Positions 28,550 to 37,975 of a stretch of DNA of 58,327 nucleotides are shown here, piece after piece; positions within the stretch are counted from its first letter, which is position 1; each line of letters opens with the position of its first letter. Source of the DNA: Clostridia bacterium (GTDB taxonomy: Bacteria; Bacillota; Clostridia; Acetivibrionales; STF1-152). The notes under the pieces were generated by a model that ran no database searches, was not told the origin of the DNA, and was given only the letters and a program-made list of their open reading frames with translations. The stretch is taken from positions 1-58,327 of the forward strand of contig JANQLN010000088.1 in the NCBI GenBank assembly GCA_028280575.1, written 5' to 3'. The position numbers and the translations under genes are program-made.

Positions 28550-28704
28550 TACACCGTACCTCTAAATTGCTATAAATTTAACAAACTTATAAAAACGGAA
28601 TTTCATGGGACTTTATTTTAGTAAAAGCAGCCGGAGGAAAACAATTTTAATTCCTGCGTTATGATATTAAATATAAAACCTCACTCTTTTTTTCATATTA
28701 TACT

Positions 28705-29586
28705 CTAACCCCTCTGGCTGCCGGCAGCTAAAATGACCTCTCTAATAATTTTAGCAGCCAGCAGAGCAGTTCTGCCCGAAGCATCATAAGGCGGCGATAC
28801 TTCAACTATATCAAATCCTGCCAGATTGAGATTACTCAAATGAAGAATTGAATCAATAGCTTCCCCGGAGGATATCCCGCCCGGTTCAGGTGTACCTGTG
28901 CCATTGGCAAAAGCGGGGTCAACCACATCAATATCCAGGGTTACATAAACAGGCCTGTTCCCTATTTCGGCAGTTATTTCTCTTAAAGGCTTCAGCACAT
29001 GATATTTATACAAATTGGTATGCTGCAATGCATGGCTGAATTCCTCCCTTGTCCCTGACCTTATGCCCAGCTGATAGATGTTTTTGCCGGGGACAAATCC
29101 GGTCATTAACCTTATGGCAGACGCATGGGATTTGTCAAAACCCAGATAATCAATTCTTAAATCGGCATGTGCGTCCATCTGGATAATTACCAGCTCTTCT
29201 CCATACTTTTTATAAAATGCATCTACAACCGGTACGCTTACGGTATGCTCTCCACCCATAAAAAGTGGAAATTTGCTGTCGGATATGATTTGATCAGCAG
29301 CTTCTCCTATGCTTTTCATACAGCTGTCAATATCACCGGGTACAAGCTCTAAGTCGCCACAATCATAATAGGGTACGTTTGCAAGGCTGCAATCCTGATA
29401 AACACTGTACTCCTCAAGCCCGACGGACATTTCCCTGATTTTTTGAGGTCCGAACCTTGTACCCGGCCTGAAGCTGGTCGTTAAATCCATTGGGGCTCCC
29501 ACCAATATTATACCGGCCTTTTCGTAATCATTCGCACTTCCCATAAATTTTGTATCAACACATCCGTGTCCGCTCTTTAGTCCCAT
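28705..29586 (-). CDS. speB: agmatinase
   Basis: A 293-residue ureohydrolase that converts agmatine to putrescine and urea. Manganese ligands are visible in GGEHTVSVP, DAHADLR and TLDIDVVDPAF, all typical of the arginase/agmatinase family. The downstream product putrescine feeds the spermidine synthase encoded 14 bases upstream on the same strand, so the two form a polyamine operon. GAGG precedes the ATG at 29586. Agmatinase is preferred over arginase from the gene pairing. Confidence 0.92.
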   Translation of the reverse strand: MGLKSGHGCVDTKFMGSANDYEKAGIILVGAPMDLTTSFRPGTRFGPQKIREMSVGLEEYSVYQDCSLANVPYYDCGDLELVPGDIDSCMKSIGEAADQIISDSKFPLFMGGEHTVSVPVVDAFYKKYGEELVIIQMDAHADLRIDYLGFDKSHASAIRLMTGFVPGKNIYQLGIRSGTREEFSHALQHTNLYKYHVLKPLREITAEIGNRPVYVTLDIDVVDPAFANGTGTPEPGGISSGEAIDSILHLSNLNLAGFDIVEVSPPYDASGRTALLAAKIIREVILAAGSQRG

Positions 29587-29600
29587 AAAAAAACCTCAAT

Positions 29601-30431
29601 TCATTTTTTTATAATGTTTTTTACAAACTCCGGCAGTACAAAGCAGGCTTTATGAAGCTTTGGGTTGTAATACTTTGTCTGAAGGCCGTCTATTTTTGAA
29701 ATATCCGTCAAGAGCGGGTCATATTTTTTCGAACCCATTGTAAAGCTCCAGTATCCGCTGGGATATGTAGGTACAGAGCAGGTATACAGCCTGGCAATCG
29801 GGAATATTCTATCAACGGAATCAAATACTCTCTTTATAAGGTCTTTATGGAAAAATGGAGATTCCGTTTGGGCTACAAATATACCGTCTTCTTTCAGGCA
29901 TTCATAAATGGATTTGTAAAAATCCTTATCGAAAAGTCCTGCCGCCGGACCAACCGGGTCTGTAGAATCCACCATCACCACATCAAAAGTATTTTTATTC
30001 TCTTTAGCATATTTTATTCCGTCGGTTACTTTTACCTCAACCTTTTCACTGTCCAGGGCGCAGCTTATTTCAGGCAAATGCTTTTTTGCAATTTCCACAA
30101 CCTTCCCGTCAATTTCAACCAAAACAGCTTTTTTTACAGATTTGTGCTTTATAGCTTCCCTGATCGCGCCTCCGTCTCCCCCTCCGATGACCAAAATTTT
30201 TTCAGGATTTGTGTGTGTGCACATGGGCACATGTGAAATCATCTCGTGGTAAACAAATTCATCCTTGACGGTTGTTTGCACCATACCGTCAAGCACCAGC
30301 ATCTTTCCGAACTGTCCGGTCTCAATAAGCGCGATGTCCTGAAATTTGGATTTACCCGTATAATAAGTTTTGCTTATCTTGCATGTTATCCCGATTTCCC
30401 TGGTCTGATATTCCGTATACCAAAGCTCCAT
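29601..30431 (-). CDS. speE: polyamine aminopropyltransferase (spermidine synthase)
   Basis: A 276-residue enzyme that moves an aminopropyl group from decarboxylated SAM to putrescine. It has an N-terminal beta domain and then the Rossmann-type core with [32 protein letters not shown] and [12 protein letters not shown] (the catalytic Asp region). [13 protein letters not shown] is the C-terminal signature. It is first in the operon, ahead of speB. SAM decarboxylase is not in the window. Confidence 0.94.
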   Translation of the reverse strand: MELWYTEYQTREIGITCKISKTYYTGKSKFQDIALIETGQFGKMLVLDGMVQTTVKDEFVYHEMISHVPMCTHTNPEKILVIGGGDGGAIREAIKHKSVKKAVLVEIDGKVVEIAKKHLPEISCALDSEKVEVKVTDGIKYAKENKNTFDVVMVDSTDPVGPAAGLFDKDFYKSIYECLKEDGIFVAQTESPFFHKDLIKRVFDSVDRIFPIARLYTCSVPTYPSGYWSFTMGSKKYDPLLTDISKIDGLQTKYYNPKLHKACFVLPEFVKNIIKK

Positions 30432-30738
30432 TTCAAAATATCCCCTCTCTTTTAACTTAACTTTCTTAAAATCCTGCTTCTTTAATATTTATGTTAATAA
30501 CCAATATTTTAATTTTAAACTTTGATATTGTCAAAGTATTTTTTTAATAGCGCATACTAAGTTTAGTAGTGTTAATAATAAGCATATACAACATTTAGTA
30601 TGCTCCTTATTTGAAATTGATTGAGGAGCAAATTGCTTAAAAAATAGAAAGACTTAACCGATATTTATATGGTATAATATTTTGGAAGCATATGAAATAT
30701 AAAACTATAATGTGTTTTAAATTTAGGAGGTAGAAAAC
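30432..30738. other. divergent intergenic region speE / DUF5362-like gene
   Basis: This is 307 bases of AT-rich DNA without a gene. It contains a 9-bp perfect inverted repeat GCATACTAA (30552-30560) / TTAGTATGC (30595-30603), a TGCTCCT/AGGAGCA pair (30601-30630), and an extended -10 box TGGTATAAT ending at 30678 for the plus-strand gene. No conserved RNA was recognised. Confidence 0.55.
30670..30678 (+). promoter_or_regulatory. extended -10 promoter of the DUF5362-like gene
   Basis: TGGTATAAT (30670-30678) combines the TGn extension with a perfect -10 hexamer, 61 bases before the start codon. No good -35 is present, as is usual for extended -10 promoters. Confidence 0.55.
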
Positions 30739-31245
30739 ATGGATGAATTCAATAACAACCAAAATGCTGACGAAAATGAAGGTATGAATGAAGCATTAAC
30801 CGAACAAAAGCCTTTAGACCGGCAGCAGGCCGCTGGTTCGGAAAGCGGATTTAATACTGCCCAGCAGCAGGTCCAGCCTCAACTGCCCTTTCTTAAAAAC
30901 CTTGCAGGATGGGCAACCTTTAAAGCAGTGATTGATATTATTGTAGGAGCGCTCTCCTGTTTGGGAATAATAACTGCCGCTTATGGAATACCACAAATTA
31001 TTTCGGGAGTAAAGCTCTTAAATGCGACGGACGACCTTAAAAAACACATAAGCACAGGTGATAATACAAGGATTGGCGATGCTCTTTTTAATTTTAACAA
31101 ATACTTTAAAATTTCAGGGATTGCAATTATTATCAAAATAGTTTTTCTAATATTAGGAATTATCCTTTATTCCGTAATCCTTGCTTATCTTTTTAATAAT
31201 GCCGGAGACTTGTTTGACAATCTTCCCGATAATTTTTCTTACTGA
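30739..31245 (+). CDS. membrane protein, DUF5362-like
   Basis: A 168-residue protein. The first 55 residues are hydrophilic and rich in Asn, Gln and Glu (probably disordered). Two hydrophobic segments follow (about 62-90 and 128-155), separated by a polar stretch, LNATDDLKKHISTGDN. The overall pattern resembles DUF5362 membrane proteins; this assignment is tentative and no function is known. AGGAGG precedes the ATG. It is a single gene ended by a strong terminator. Confidence 0.65.
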   Translation: MDEFNNNQNADENEGMNEALTEQKPLDRQQAAGSESGFNTAQQQVQPQLPFLKNLAGWATFKAVIDIIVGALSCLGIITAAYGIPQIISGVKLLNATDDLKKHISTGDNTRIGDALFNFNKYFKISGIAIIIKIVFLILGIILYSVILAYLFNNAGDLFDNLPDNFSY

Positions 31246-31274
31246 ACTACCCGCGAGAAGGATAATTAATAAAC

Positions 31275-31311
31275 AAAAGCAGAGACATATAAGAACAATC
31301 TCTGCTTTTTT
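31275..31311. terminator. Rho-independent terminator, convergent genes
   Basis: AAAAGCAGAGA and TCTCTGCTTTTTT form a perfect stem with a 13-base loop and T-run on the plus strand, ending the DUF5362-like gene. It overlaps the rluB stop codon and can work in both directions. Confidence 0.85.
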
Positions 31312-32020
31312 ATTTTCCCAGAAGGCTTATTTCCTTATGGGATAAATACCTCCACTTACCTTCTTTTAAATCTCCCAGCCTCAAATTGCCAATTGCAATT
31401 CTTTTCAAGCTTAATACGTTATAGCCCACTGCTTTGCACATTTTTCTCACTTGCCTGTTTTTACCTTCATGAATAACTATTTGGATTAAAGTCCTGCTGC
31501 CGTCGTTTTCTATTAATGAAACTTTAGCAGGTGCGGTAATATAACCGCCGATATCCACACCTTTTCTAAGAAGCGCAAGGTCCTTTTCCAAAACCTTGCC
31601 CATAACGCCTGCAATATAGGTCTTTTCAATTTTATGGGAAGGGTGGGTTAGCTTGTATGTCAAATCTCCGTCATTTGTCAAAATCAGCAGCCCTTTTGTT
31701 TTGTAATCAAGTCTGCCTACCGGGTAGACCCTGAAGTTTATTTTTTCAAGCAGCTCCAGCACATTTTTCCTTTTAAACTGGTCCCTTACGGTTGTAATAT
31801 ATCCGGAAGGCTTGTTTAACATTATGTAAATGTACTTATTGTTGTTCTCACTTTTTTTACCGTCAAAGTATGCAACATCATATTTGGATATACTGGTACC
31901 CGGTTTTTTTGCCACATTACCGTTTACAAACACTCTTCCCTGCTCAATAAGCTTTTCAGCCTTGCGTCTTGATGCAATCCCCGCATCAGCGAGATATTTT
32001 TGCAGTCTGACCCTTTCCAT
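31310..32020 (-). CDS. rluB: 23S rRNA pseudouridine synthase, RluB/RsuA family
   Basis: A 236-residue enzyme. An N-terminal S4 RNA-binding domain (RLQKYLADAGIASRRKAEKL, residues 4-50) precedes the pseudouridine synthase fold with catalytic motif GRLDYKTKGLLILTNDGDL. The RsuA/RluB/E/F subgroup is shown by the start and by HEGKNRQVRKMCKAVG. It modifies a uridine in the peptidyl-transferase region of 23S rRNA if it is RluB. Its place next to ytfJ, scpB and scpA matches Firmicute gene order. GGGGAG precedes the ATG. Confidence 0.92.
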   Translation of the reverse strand: MERVRLQKYLADAGIASRRKAEKLIEQGRVFVNGNVAKKPGTSISKYDVAYFDGKKSENNNKYIYIMLNKPSGYITTVRDQFKRKNVLELLEKINFRVYPVGRLDYKTKGLLILTNDGDLTYKLTHPSHKIEKTYIAGVMGKVLEKDLALLRKGVDIGGYITAPAKVSLIENDGSRTLIQIVIHEGKNRQVRKMCKAVGYNVLSLKRIAIGNLRLGDLKEGKWRYLSHKEISLLGK

Positions 32021-32132
32021 TTAAATACTCCCCGTAATTTTAATATTGTATATTATTTTACCTTTAAAGCAGCCTGCTTTCAAGCCGAAAAACATTTTTA
32101 ACAAAAGCCCTGAAATTTTCGCTTAAAGGTCT

Positions 32133-32615
32133 TTATTCTTCTTCATCTTCAATATCTTCCTGCTTGTGCCGTCTTTTTTCGCTGCCTCCTTCCGTAAATA
32201 TTTCTTTTTTAAGCTTGATTTTCTTTTTTATTGCTTCGTCAGCCTTTTTCATAAGGTCCGGAATCATGTCCAGTATTCTATCCAGGGTGGAATTCATATC
32301 TACAGGTAGTAACCTTATATGCCCGTTTCCAACTACCATAAATGCTACCGGATTAATGCTCACTCCGGCCCCGCTTCCCCCTGCAAAGGGATAGCTTTTA
32401 TTTTCCTCGTCATTTTCCGTCTCTTCATCTTTTCCCCGGACCTTTCTTCCATACTCTCCTCCGCCTGCCGCAAAACCGAAAGAGACTTTTGATATGGGTA
32501 TTATTACGGTTCCGTCGGGAGCCTGTACCGCATCACCTACTATAGTATTTACATCCACCATTTCCTTAATGCTTTCCATTGCCGTTGTCATCAGCCCTTC
32601 AATGGGATGTGCCAT
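32133..32615 (-). CDS. ytfJ: GerW/YtfJ family sporulation protein
   Basis: About 160 residues. It begins HPIEGLMTTAMESIKEMVD, contains the family hallmark ISKVSFGFAAGGGEYG, and has AGGSGAGVSINPVAFMVV; these are the YtfJ signatures. YtfJ is a spore protein needed for proper germination in B. subtilis. The C-terminus is charged and low in complexity (lysine- and glutamate-rich). ATG 32615 is favoured over GTG 32624, which overlaps the ribosome site. The gene overlaps the end of the DUF2953 gene, as ytfI and ytfJ pair in Bacillus. Confidence 0.92.
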   Translation of the reverse strand: MAHPIEGLMTTAMESIKEMVDVNTIVGDAVQAPDGTVIIPISKVSFGFAAGGGEYGRKVRGKDEETENDEENKSYPFAGGSGAGVSINPVAFMVVGNGHIRLLPVDMNSTLDRILDMIPDLMKKADEAIKKKIKLKKEIFTEGGSEKRRHKQEDIEDEEE

Positions 32616-33175
32616 TTGTACCACCGCCTTGATTTGATTTTTCCTTTAATTAATTTCAGAATGAAATACAATCCTATCAGTATAATATTTACAATTCTTA
32701 TACTAATTATGCAAAATAAATCTATATTAAAAACATTTTTCCCATAGCAAGGAGTTATATGAACATTTTTTTCGATTACCCTCATGCTGTTTTCAAAAAA
32801 AGATATTATGACTCCTGCGATGCTCCATAAACCTCCCGTGATTACTGCTGCAATTGCTGCATCTTCCGATCCTGCATTTATATTTAAATCAAATTTTTCG
32901 ATTAAAATACGTCCCTTTATGAAATTAAACATATCAATATAGCTTTGAAAATCAAGCCCTGTTTTTAAAATCAAAGGTTTTTTCTTTTTTAAAATTATTT
33001 TTTTTTCTTTTGCGGCAGGTATTTTATAGCTGTACTTAATTAATCCTCCTATTAAAGAAATAGAGATAATAAAATGGTTTATGCCTTTTTTAAAAACATA
33101 TTCCATGATTACCTTAACCTTAAGCAAGACTAGAAATACTAAAACCAATATAAAAATAACAGCATAAAGCATCAT
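32591..33175 (-). CDS. DUF2953 membrane protein (YtfI-like)
   Basis: About 194 residues. It has an N-terminal membrane helix (LYAVIFILVLVFLVLLKV), a basic middle with a KKKKP run, and a second hydrophobic stretch near the C-terminus (IVNIILIGLYFILKLI). The conserved ITPCYG near residue 142 and the position directly before ytfJ support the DUF2953/YtfI family, whose role in sporulation is not defined. The start is uncertain: ATG 33175 lies nine bases after GAGGTG, and GTG 33187 overlaps it. Confidence 0.8.
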   Translation of the reverse strand: MMLYAVIFILVLVFLVLLKVKVIMEYVFKKGINHFIISISLIGGLIKYSYKIPAAKEKKIILKKKKPLILKTGLDFQSYIDMFNFIKGRILIEKFDLNINAGSEDAAIAAVITGGLWSIAGVIISFFENSMRVIEKNVHITPCYGKNVFNIDLFCIISIRIVNIILIGLYFILKLIKGKIKSRRWYKWHIPLKG

Positions 33176-33215
33176 AAACCCATACACCTCATAAGTTTAT
33201 CTTTGCCTTTATGTA

Positions 33216-33237
33216 TTCAGTTTAGTACTAAACTGAA
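33216..33237. promoter_or_regulatory. 22-bp perfect palindrome
   Basis: TTCAGTTTAGTACTAAACTGAA is fully self-complementary, with no loop, in the 100-base gap between scpB and the DUF2953 gene. The shape fits a dimeric-repressor operator. It lacks a T-run and loop, so terminator use is less likely. The cognate factor is unknown. Confidence 0.5.
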
Positions 33238-33283
33238 AGATTTTATTATTAAGGAACCTTGCGCCTTAGTCCGTTGAATATCC

Positions 33284-33829
33284 TTACCCAACCTTATCCC
33301 CGTTATCAATCCGGGCTGCGAACATTTCAATGGAAGGCAGGTCTGAAAGGGTTTTATAGCCAAAGCTTCTTAAAAAATTTTCAGTTGTCTTGTAAAGCAC
33401 TGGTCTGCCGGGTGCTTCCATCCTTCCCCCTTCAATTACAAGGCTGCAATCAATAAGCTTTGACAGGGCGCTGTCGGAATTTACTCCCCTTAATGCTTCA
33501 ATTTTTGCTCTTGTAACCGGCTGGTTATATGCAATAATCGCCAATGTCTCAAATGCTGCCTGGGAAAGCCCCTGCTTCTGGCGTATTGAAAATAATTTCC
33601 TTACATAGTCAAAACATTCAGCTTTTGAGCACATCTGGTACCCTTTCCCAATCTCTCTTATGGTTATTCCTCTTCCGGACTCCTGAAACTTAACTATCAT
33701 ATTATCTGCTATTGATCTGCACGTCTTTTTATCCAATTCAAGTATATCACTTATTTTTTCAAGGGATACAGGTCCGCCCGCAGCAAAGAGCATGGCTTCA
33801 ATTATTGTTTCGATTTCCCTTATATCCAA
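33284..33829 (-). CDS. scpB: segregation and condensation protein B
   Basis: About 181 residues of tandem winged-helix folds. ScpB binds ScpA and the SMC ATPase to form the condensin that organises and segregates the chromosome. Visible motifs are IETIIEAMLFAAGGPVSLE at the start, LSQAAFETLAIIAYNQPVTR and EIEALRGVNSD-type ARIEALRG. The start is probably TTG 33829, eight bases after GGAGG; the ATG at 33844 lies across that site. It follows scpA with a short gap. Confidence 0.93.
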   Translation of the reverse strand: MDIREIETIIEAMLFAAGGPVSLEKISDILELDKKTCRSIADNMIVKFQESGRGITIREIGKGYQMCSKAECFDYVRKLFSIRQKQGLSQAAFETLAIIAYNQPVTRAKIEALRGVNSDSALSKLIDCSLVIEGGRMEAPGRPVLYKTTENFLRSFGYKTLSDLPSIEMFAARIDNGDKVG

Positions 33830-33863
33830 AATAACTACCTCCATACAAATGCTTTTATTAAAA

Positions 33864-34610
33864 CTACTTTTTAAGAGCTTTTATCTCAATATCTGAAAAA
33901 TGCCTTCTTTGCTCCAGGCTGACCTTTTTAGCTTTAGCCAATTCCAGAACAGCCAGAAAACCTGTAACAACTTCAGTTTTTGACTGCCTTTTTAGAGAAA
34001 AAACCTCTGAGAATTTAAGCATGCTTTTTTTTAATAACAAATTCAATATTTCTTTAATTTTACTTTTTATAGTTATTTTTTCCCGCTGCACAATCTGGCT
34101 CATCTTACCTGTGTTTTTATTCGTCTTAAGCTCATTTCTTTGTAGTATGGCAGCATATATATTTGATAAATTATATGACGACAGATCAAATTTTACCTCA
34201 TCCCATTCAATTTCACCAAATTCAGCTGCCTTATAAAAAAGCTTTTTCCATTTCTCCTGCCGGTCCTTCAGCTCCCGGGAGAATTCCTTGTATTTTTTAT
34301 ACTCCAAAAGCCTGATAATCAGCTGTTCTCTTGGGTCTTCGCCATCTGTCTCCTCCGGTTTCCTTTCAGGTAAAAGCATCCTGGATTTAATATGCAGTAA
34401 GGTGGAAGCCATTACTAAAAACTCACTGGCAATTTCCATATCCATTTCCCTCATAGCAAAAAGATAATCCATATATTGTCCCGTTATTTCATTTATCGGT
34501 ATATCATAAATATTAATCTTGTTTTTTTCAATAAGGTGAAAAAGGAGGTCAAATGGCCCTTCGAAGTTTTGAAGCTTTAATTTACATGCATTGGAAAGTA
34601 CGCTATCCAT
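33864..34610 (-). CDS. scpA: segregation and condensation protein A
   Basis: A 248-residue kleisin that bridges SMC heads. It begins KLQNFEGPFDLLFHLIEKNK, the family hallmark. The N-terminal SMC-neck-binding helices include ASEFLVMASTLLHIKSRMLL, and the C-terminal winged helix ends AVLELAKAKKVSLEQ. GGAGG precedes ATG 34610. It lies between trpS and scpB and is likely cotranscribed with both. Confidence 0.94.
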   Translation of the reverse strand: MDSVLSNACKLKLQNFEGPFDLLFHLIEKNKINIYDIPINEITGQYMDYLFAMREMDMEIASEFLVMASTLLHIKSRMLLPERKPEETDGEDPREQLIIRLLEYKKYKEFSRELKDRQEKWKKLFYKAAEFGEIEWDEVKFDLSSYNLSNIYAAILQRNELKTNKNTGKMSQIVQREKITIKSKIKEILNLLLKKSMLKFSEVFSLKRQSKTEVVTGFLAVLELAKAKKVSLEQRRHFSDIEIKALKK

Positions 34611-34631
34611 AAATACCTCCTGCCTTTTTAA

Positions 34632-35618
34632 TCAGAAGTCAATTTTCATTGCTTGCCTTGCCATGCCCATTATCCTGTCTGCTTCCTGTGAAGCCTTTAA
34701 AGAACCCTGTTCAATTACTTCTGTTATATAGTCTTCATTTTTTTCAAGCTCAATTCTTCTTTCATATATGGGAGTCAAAAACTCCTGCATCTTGGATACC
34801 AGGTTTCGTTTACACTGGACGCATCCAATCTCCCCTTTTCTGCAGGAGAACTCCACGCTTTTAACCTCATCGGGATTAAAAAGCTTATGGTATGCAAAAA
34901 CGGAGCAAACATCAGGATGGCCAGGGTCATCCTTTCTTATTCTCGCAGGGTCGGTCACCATACGTCCCACCTTTTTCCCCATTTCTTCAGGACTGTCCGA
35001 AAGCGCAATTGTATTATTATAGCTTTTGCTCATTTTCCTGCCGTCGGTCCCGGGCAGTACCTTTGACACTGTCAGCTTGGGCTGGGGTTCTTTGAAGGTT
35101 TTTCCGTACAAGTAGTTGAAGCGTCTGGCAATTTCCCTTGTAAGCTCAACATGGGGAAGCTGGTCTTCCCCAACCGGTACAAAGTCCGCATTGTACATTA
35201 ATATATCCGCCGCCTGCAAGCAAGGGTAGCCCAAAAAACCATAAGTTGATATATTTTTATCCTTTATCTGCAGGAGTTGATCCTTGTAAGTGGGACATCT
35301 TGTAAGCCATGACAGGGGAGTAATCATTGAGAACAGCAAATACAGCTCAGCATGCTGCTTTACTCTTGACTGGAGGAATATAACACACTTTTGAGGGTCC
35401 AGACCTGTACTTAACCAGTCAATTACCACATCCCTGACATTCTTGCCGATATCCCCGGTATCTTCATATACTGTGGTTAAAGCATGCCAGTCTGCAACAA
35501 AGAAAAAACATTTATACTCGTCCTGAAGCCTCAGCCAATTCTCCAACGCTCCGAAATAATTACCCAAATGCAATTTCCCTGTGGGTCTCATCCCGCTAAG
35601 TATTACCTTGTCTTTCAA
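34632..35618 (-). CDS. trpS: tryptophanyl-tRNA synthetase
   Basis: A 328-residue class I aminoacyl-tRNA synthetase charging tRNA-Trp. The HIGH-type motif is PTGKLHLGNY and the KMSKS motif is GRKMSKSYNN, with the family's DQLPHVELTREIARRFN in between. The start is TTG 35618, following GGAGTG; upstream in-frame codons to 35654 lack a ribosome site. The upstream 245 bases contain no T-box antiterminator sequence, so tRNA-dependent control is not evident. scpA follows after 21 bases. Confidence 0.95.
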   Translation of the reverse strand: MKDKVILSGMRPTGKLHLGNYFGALENWLRLQDEYKCFFFVADWHALTTVYEDTGDIGKNVRDVVIDWLSTGLDPQKCVIFLQSRVKQHAELYLLFSMITPLSWLTRCPTYKDQLLQIKDKNISTYGFLGYPCLQAADILMYNADFVPVGEDQLPHVELTREIARRFNYLYGKTFKEPQPKLTVSKVLPGTDGRKMSKSYNNTIALSDSPEEMGKKVGRMVTDPARIRKDDPGHPDVCSVFAYHKLFNPDEVKSVEFSCRKGEIGCVQCKRNLVSKMQEFLTPIYERRIELEKNEDYITEVIEQGSLKASQEADRIMGMARQAMKIDF

Positions 35619-35822
35619 AAAAATCACTCCTGTATATCCAAATATATGCTGCAATTATATGAAACATCATTAATCCCCGCAATATGGCTTTTGAAGGATT
35701 CCCTGTGAATCTTAAAGTCCATATTGCTATAGAATTATGACATTACATACCGTTTATTCTACCCGACCCTTTAAGAGATGTCAATTCCAGCGTTTTTTCT
35801 GATTTTGCAATAGAAGTCCATT

Positions 35823-35860
35823 AAAAAACATAGCATAGGCAAAATGCTCTGCCCTATGTT
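35823..35860 (-). terminator. probable terminator of the M50 protease gene
   Basis: On the minus strand, AACATAG-GGCA pairs with TGCC...CTATGTT (four-base bulge), followed by a T-run. It lies 40 bases past the protease stop codon. Confidence 0.6.
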
Positions 35861-35899
35861 GATAGAATATACTGAAACTGATTTAGTGCATTGCTTAAT

Positions 35900-36604
35900 T
35901 TACAAAAAAATTGAGAATGCACTTTTAACAATGAGTTTCACCGAGGTTTCCAGGCACCAGAAAAAAGGAGACATAATAGTAAACAGTATGCGGGGTAAAA
36001 TAAATATTAATATCAATACTCCGATTGTAATAAAGTTTTCATACCTTTGCAGGTTATAATATTTCCTTGGAGGAAGTATGACCGTAAGAAGTTTGTAGCC
36101 GTCCAGGGGAGGAATGGGAAGCAAATTAAAAACAGCCAGGATTATATTTGTTATGTAGAAAAACCTGCAAATATAAAATATTATGGTATTGAAGGTTAGC
36201 TTGTTAATATGGTATATGACACTAATGCTAAAAATACTGTCGGGATTAAGCCCGTCAAGCACACCTATAATAAACATGGGTATGGCAAATATAAATGCAA
36301 GCGCTACATTTGAAAGCGGACCCGCAAAGGTTGTAAGTAAAATACCTTTTCTCCTGTCCCGGTAATAAATCGGATTCACCGGTACAGGCTTTGCCCATCC
36401 GACTCCTACAAGCAGGAACATAATGGCTCCCAGCCAATCTACATGCTTCATTGGATTAATTGTAAGCCTTCCCTGGTTCCTTGCCGTAGGGTCACCCAGC
36501 CTGAAGGACACATATGCATGGAAAAACTCGTGTACTGCCAGGGATATCAGTAAAATCGGCAATATATAAATTACATCTGTAAATCTATAACCTCTTAATA
36601 GCAT
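35900..36604 (-). CDS. site-2 protease family (M50) membrane metalloprotease
   Basis: A 234-residue polytopic membrane protein. The zinc site HEFFH sits in the first helix region (AVHEFFHAYVSFRLGDPTA), and the third ligand motif is NLLPIPPLDGYKL. M50 proteases cut substrates within the membrane. Short forms like this one (YwhC-type) are common in Firmicutes and their substrates are mostly unknown. AAGGAGAG precedes the ATG. It lies between dacF and trpS, with terminators on both sides, so it is transcribed alone. Confidence 0.9.
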   Translation of the reverse strand: MLLRGYRFTDVIYILPILLISLAVHEFFHAYVSFRLGDPTARNQGRLTINPMKHVDWLGAIMFLLVGVGWAKPVPVNPIYYRDRRKGILLTTFAGPLSNVALAFIFAIPMFIIGVLDGLNPDSIFSISVIYHINKLTFNTIIFYICRFFYITNIILAVFNLLPIPPLDGYKLLTVILPPRKYYNLQRYENFITIGVLILIFILPRILFTIMSPFFWCLETSVKLIVKSAFSIFL

Positions 36605-36667
36605 TGCTCATCTCTCCTTAAAAATTAACTGCTGTAAGAATTATAACAGAAAAAATCATATATTTGC

Positions 36668-36717
36668 AAAAAAAATACATGGTATTCTTTTAAATTAAAT
36701 AATACCATGTTTTTTTC
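36668..36717. terminator. bidirectional Rho-independent terminator after dacF
   Basis: ACATGGTATT (36677-36686) and AATACCATGT (36701-36710) are perfect 10-bp arms flanked by an A-run and a T-run, between the dacF stop and the M50 start. Confidence 0.85.
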
Positions 36718-36757
36718 CCATACTTTAAAGTTTTTTTATACAATCAAATAATAATTT

Positions 36758-37975
36758 TCAATCCCTCCCGATCCCAAACCACTCCAGTACCATACGGAAA
36801 AACAGCCTGATAAATGAAGCTTTCTCAACATTTGCTTCGGTAATCAGGTCAACTGTCTGTATAGGATTTTCAATATTTTCAATCACATATTTTATTTCCC
36901 CCACTTTTTGACCTTTTTCAACGGGAGCTTCAATGTTTTCAGGCAAATTCACCTCACGATTTACTTTTTCTTTATCACCTTTATATAATAGAAGGGTTAC
37001 ATCGTCATTAATAACTACATTAACCTTTTTTTCCAGCCCTTTCTTTACTTCCAATTCCTGTATAACTGTCCCCTTTTTATCAACAGTTACGGTTTCAAAG
37101 TTGGCAAATCCATAATTAAGAAGCTTTTGGGATTCAGCAAATCTCGTATTGCTGTCAGGTTCACCGAGGACAACGGATATCAAATGCATACCGCTTCTTT
37201 CAGCGGTTGCTGCCAGGCAATGCCCTGCCTTTCGAGTAAAACCGGTTTTTAGCCCGGTAGCCCCTTCATAATATCTTATCAATTTGTTTCTGTTATCCAG
37301 CCCAAAAGTTCCATCTCTGAATGTATCCTGCCATCTGGCAGAATATTCAATCACTTTAGGATGCTTTGTAATAAGCTCTCTTGACATAATTGCAATATCC
37401 CATGCAGAGCTGTATCCTTCATCGTCAAGACCCGTACAGTCAATAAAATAAGTATCCTTCATATTTAATTCCTGCGCTCTTTGATTCATTAATTGTACAA
37501 AAGCGTCTTCACTTCCCGATATTTTTTCAGCAACTGCTACGGTTGCATCATTTGCAGAATGTATCGCTATAGCCTTTAACATCTCTTCCAATGTAAATAC
37601 TTCCCCCGGTGCAAGATATACCTGGGACCCTCCAAAGCCATATGCATATTCGGATACCTGGACATTATCACTCAGGTTTACCCTTTTACTGTCTACCGCC
37701 TCCATTATCAACAACATGGACATTATCTTTGTAATACTGGCAACCGGAAATTTTTCGTGTTCATTGTTTTTCAAAAGAACCGAGCCTGTTTCACCGTCTA
37801 CCAGAATCCATGATTTTGCCTGAAGGTTTTCAATATTTGTCCTGCTCATTATTTTGCCGACTTCAACCGCATCATAATCATAAACGCTGGCGTCGGCTAT
37901 AACCGGAACAGAAAAAATATTTGAAATTATTATAATTATTAAGACAAACCTTGAAATTTTTTTTCTTTCCAACAC
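36758..37975 (-). CDS. dacF: D-alanyl-D-alanine carboxypeptidase (PBP5/DacF family)
   Basis: About 405 residues. A signal peptide (RFVLIIIIISNIFSVPVIADA) precedes the S11 serine peptidase domain with SxxK (SITKIMS), SxN (HSAND) and KTG (LKTGFTRKAG), and then the beta-rich C-terminal domain. It trims the terminal D-Ala from peptidoglycan side chains outside the membrane. The name dacF rests on the sporulation-type neighbourhood (deoB, pdp, xerD, spoIIM). A spoIIA operon, which follows dacF in Bacillus, is not present. GGAGGG six bases before GTG 37975 sets the start. Confidence 0.9.
   Translation of the reverse strand: MLERKKISRFVLIIIIISNIFSVPVIADASVYDYDAVEVGKIMSRTNIENLQAKSWILVDGETGSVLLKNNEHEKFPVASITKIMSMLLIMEAVDSKRVNLSDNVQVSEYAYGFGGSQVYLAPGEVFTLEEMLKAIAIHSANDATVAVAEKISGSEDAFVQLMNQRAQELNMKDTYFIDCTGLDDEGYSSAWDIAIMSRELITKHPKVIEYSARWQDTFRDGTFGLDNRNKLIRYYEGATGLKTGFTRKAGHCLAATAERSGMHLISVVLGEPDSNTRFAESQKLLNYGFANFETVTVDKKGTVIQELEVKKGLEKKVNVVINDDVTLLLYKGDKEKVNREVNLPENIEAPVEKGQKVGEIKYVIENIENPIQTVDLITEANVEKASFIRLFFRMVLEWFGIGRD

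Noticed and set aside
35619..35899. T-box riboswitch upstream of trpS
   Set aside because: The conserved AGGGTGG-ACCGCG antiterminator sequence is absent on the minus strand.
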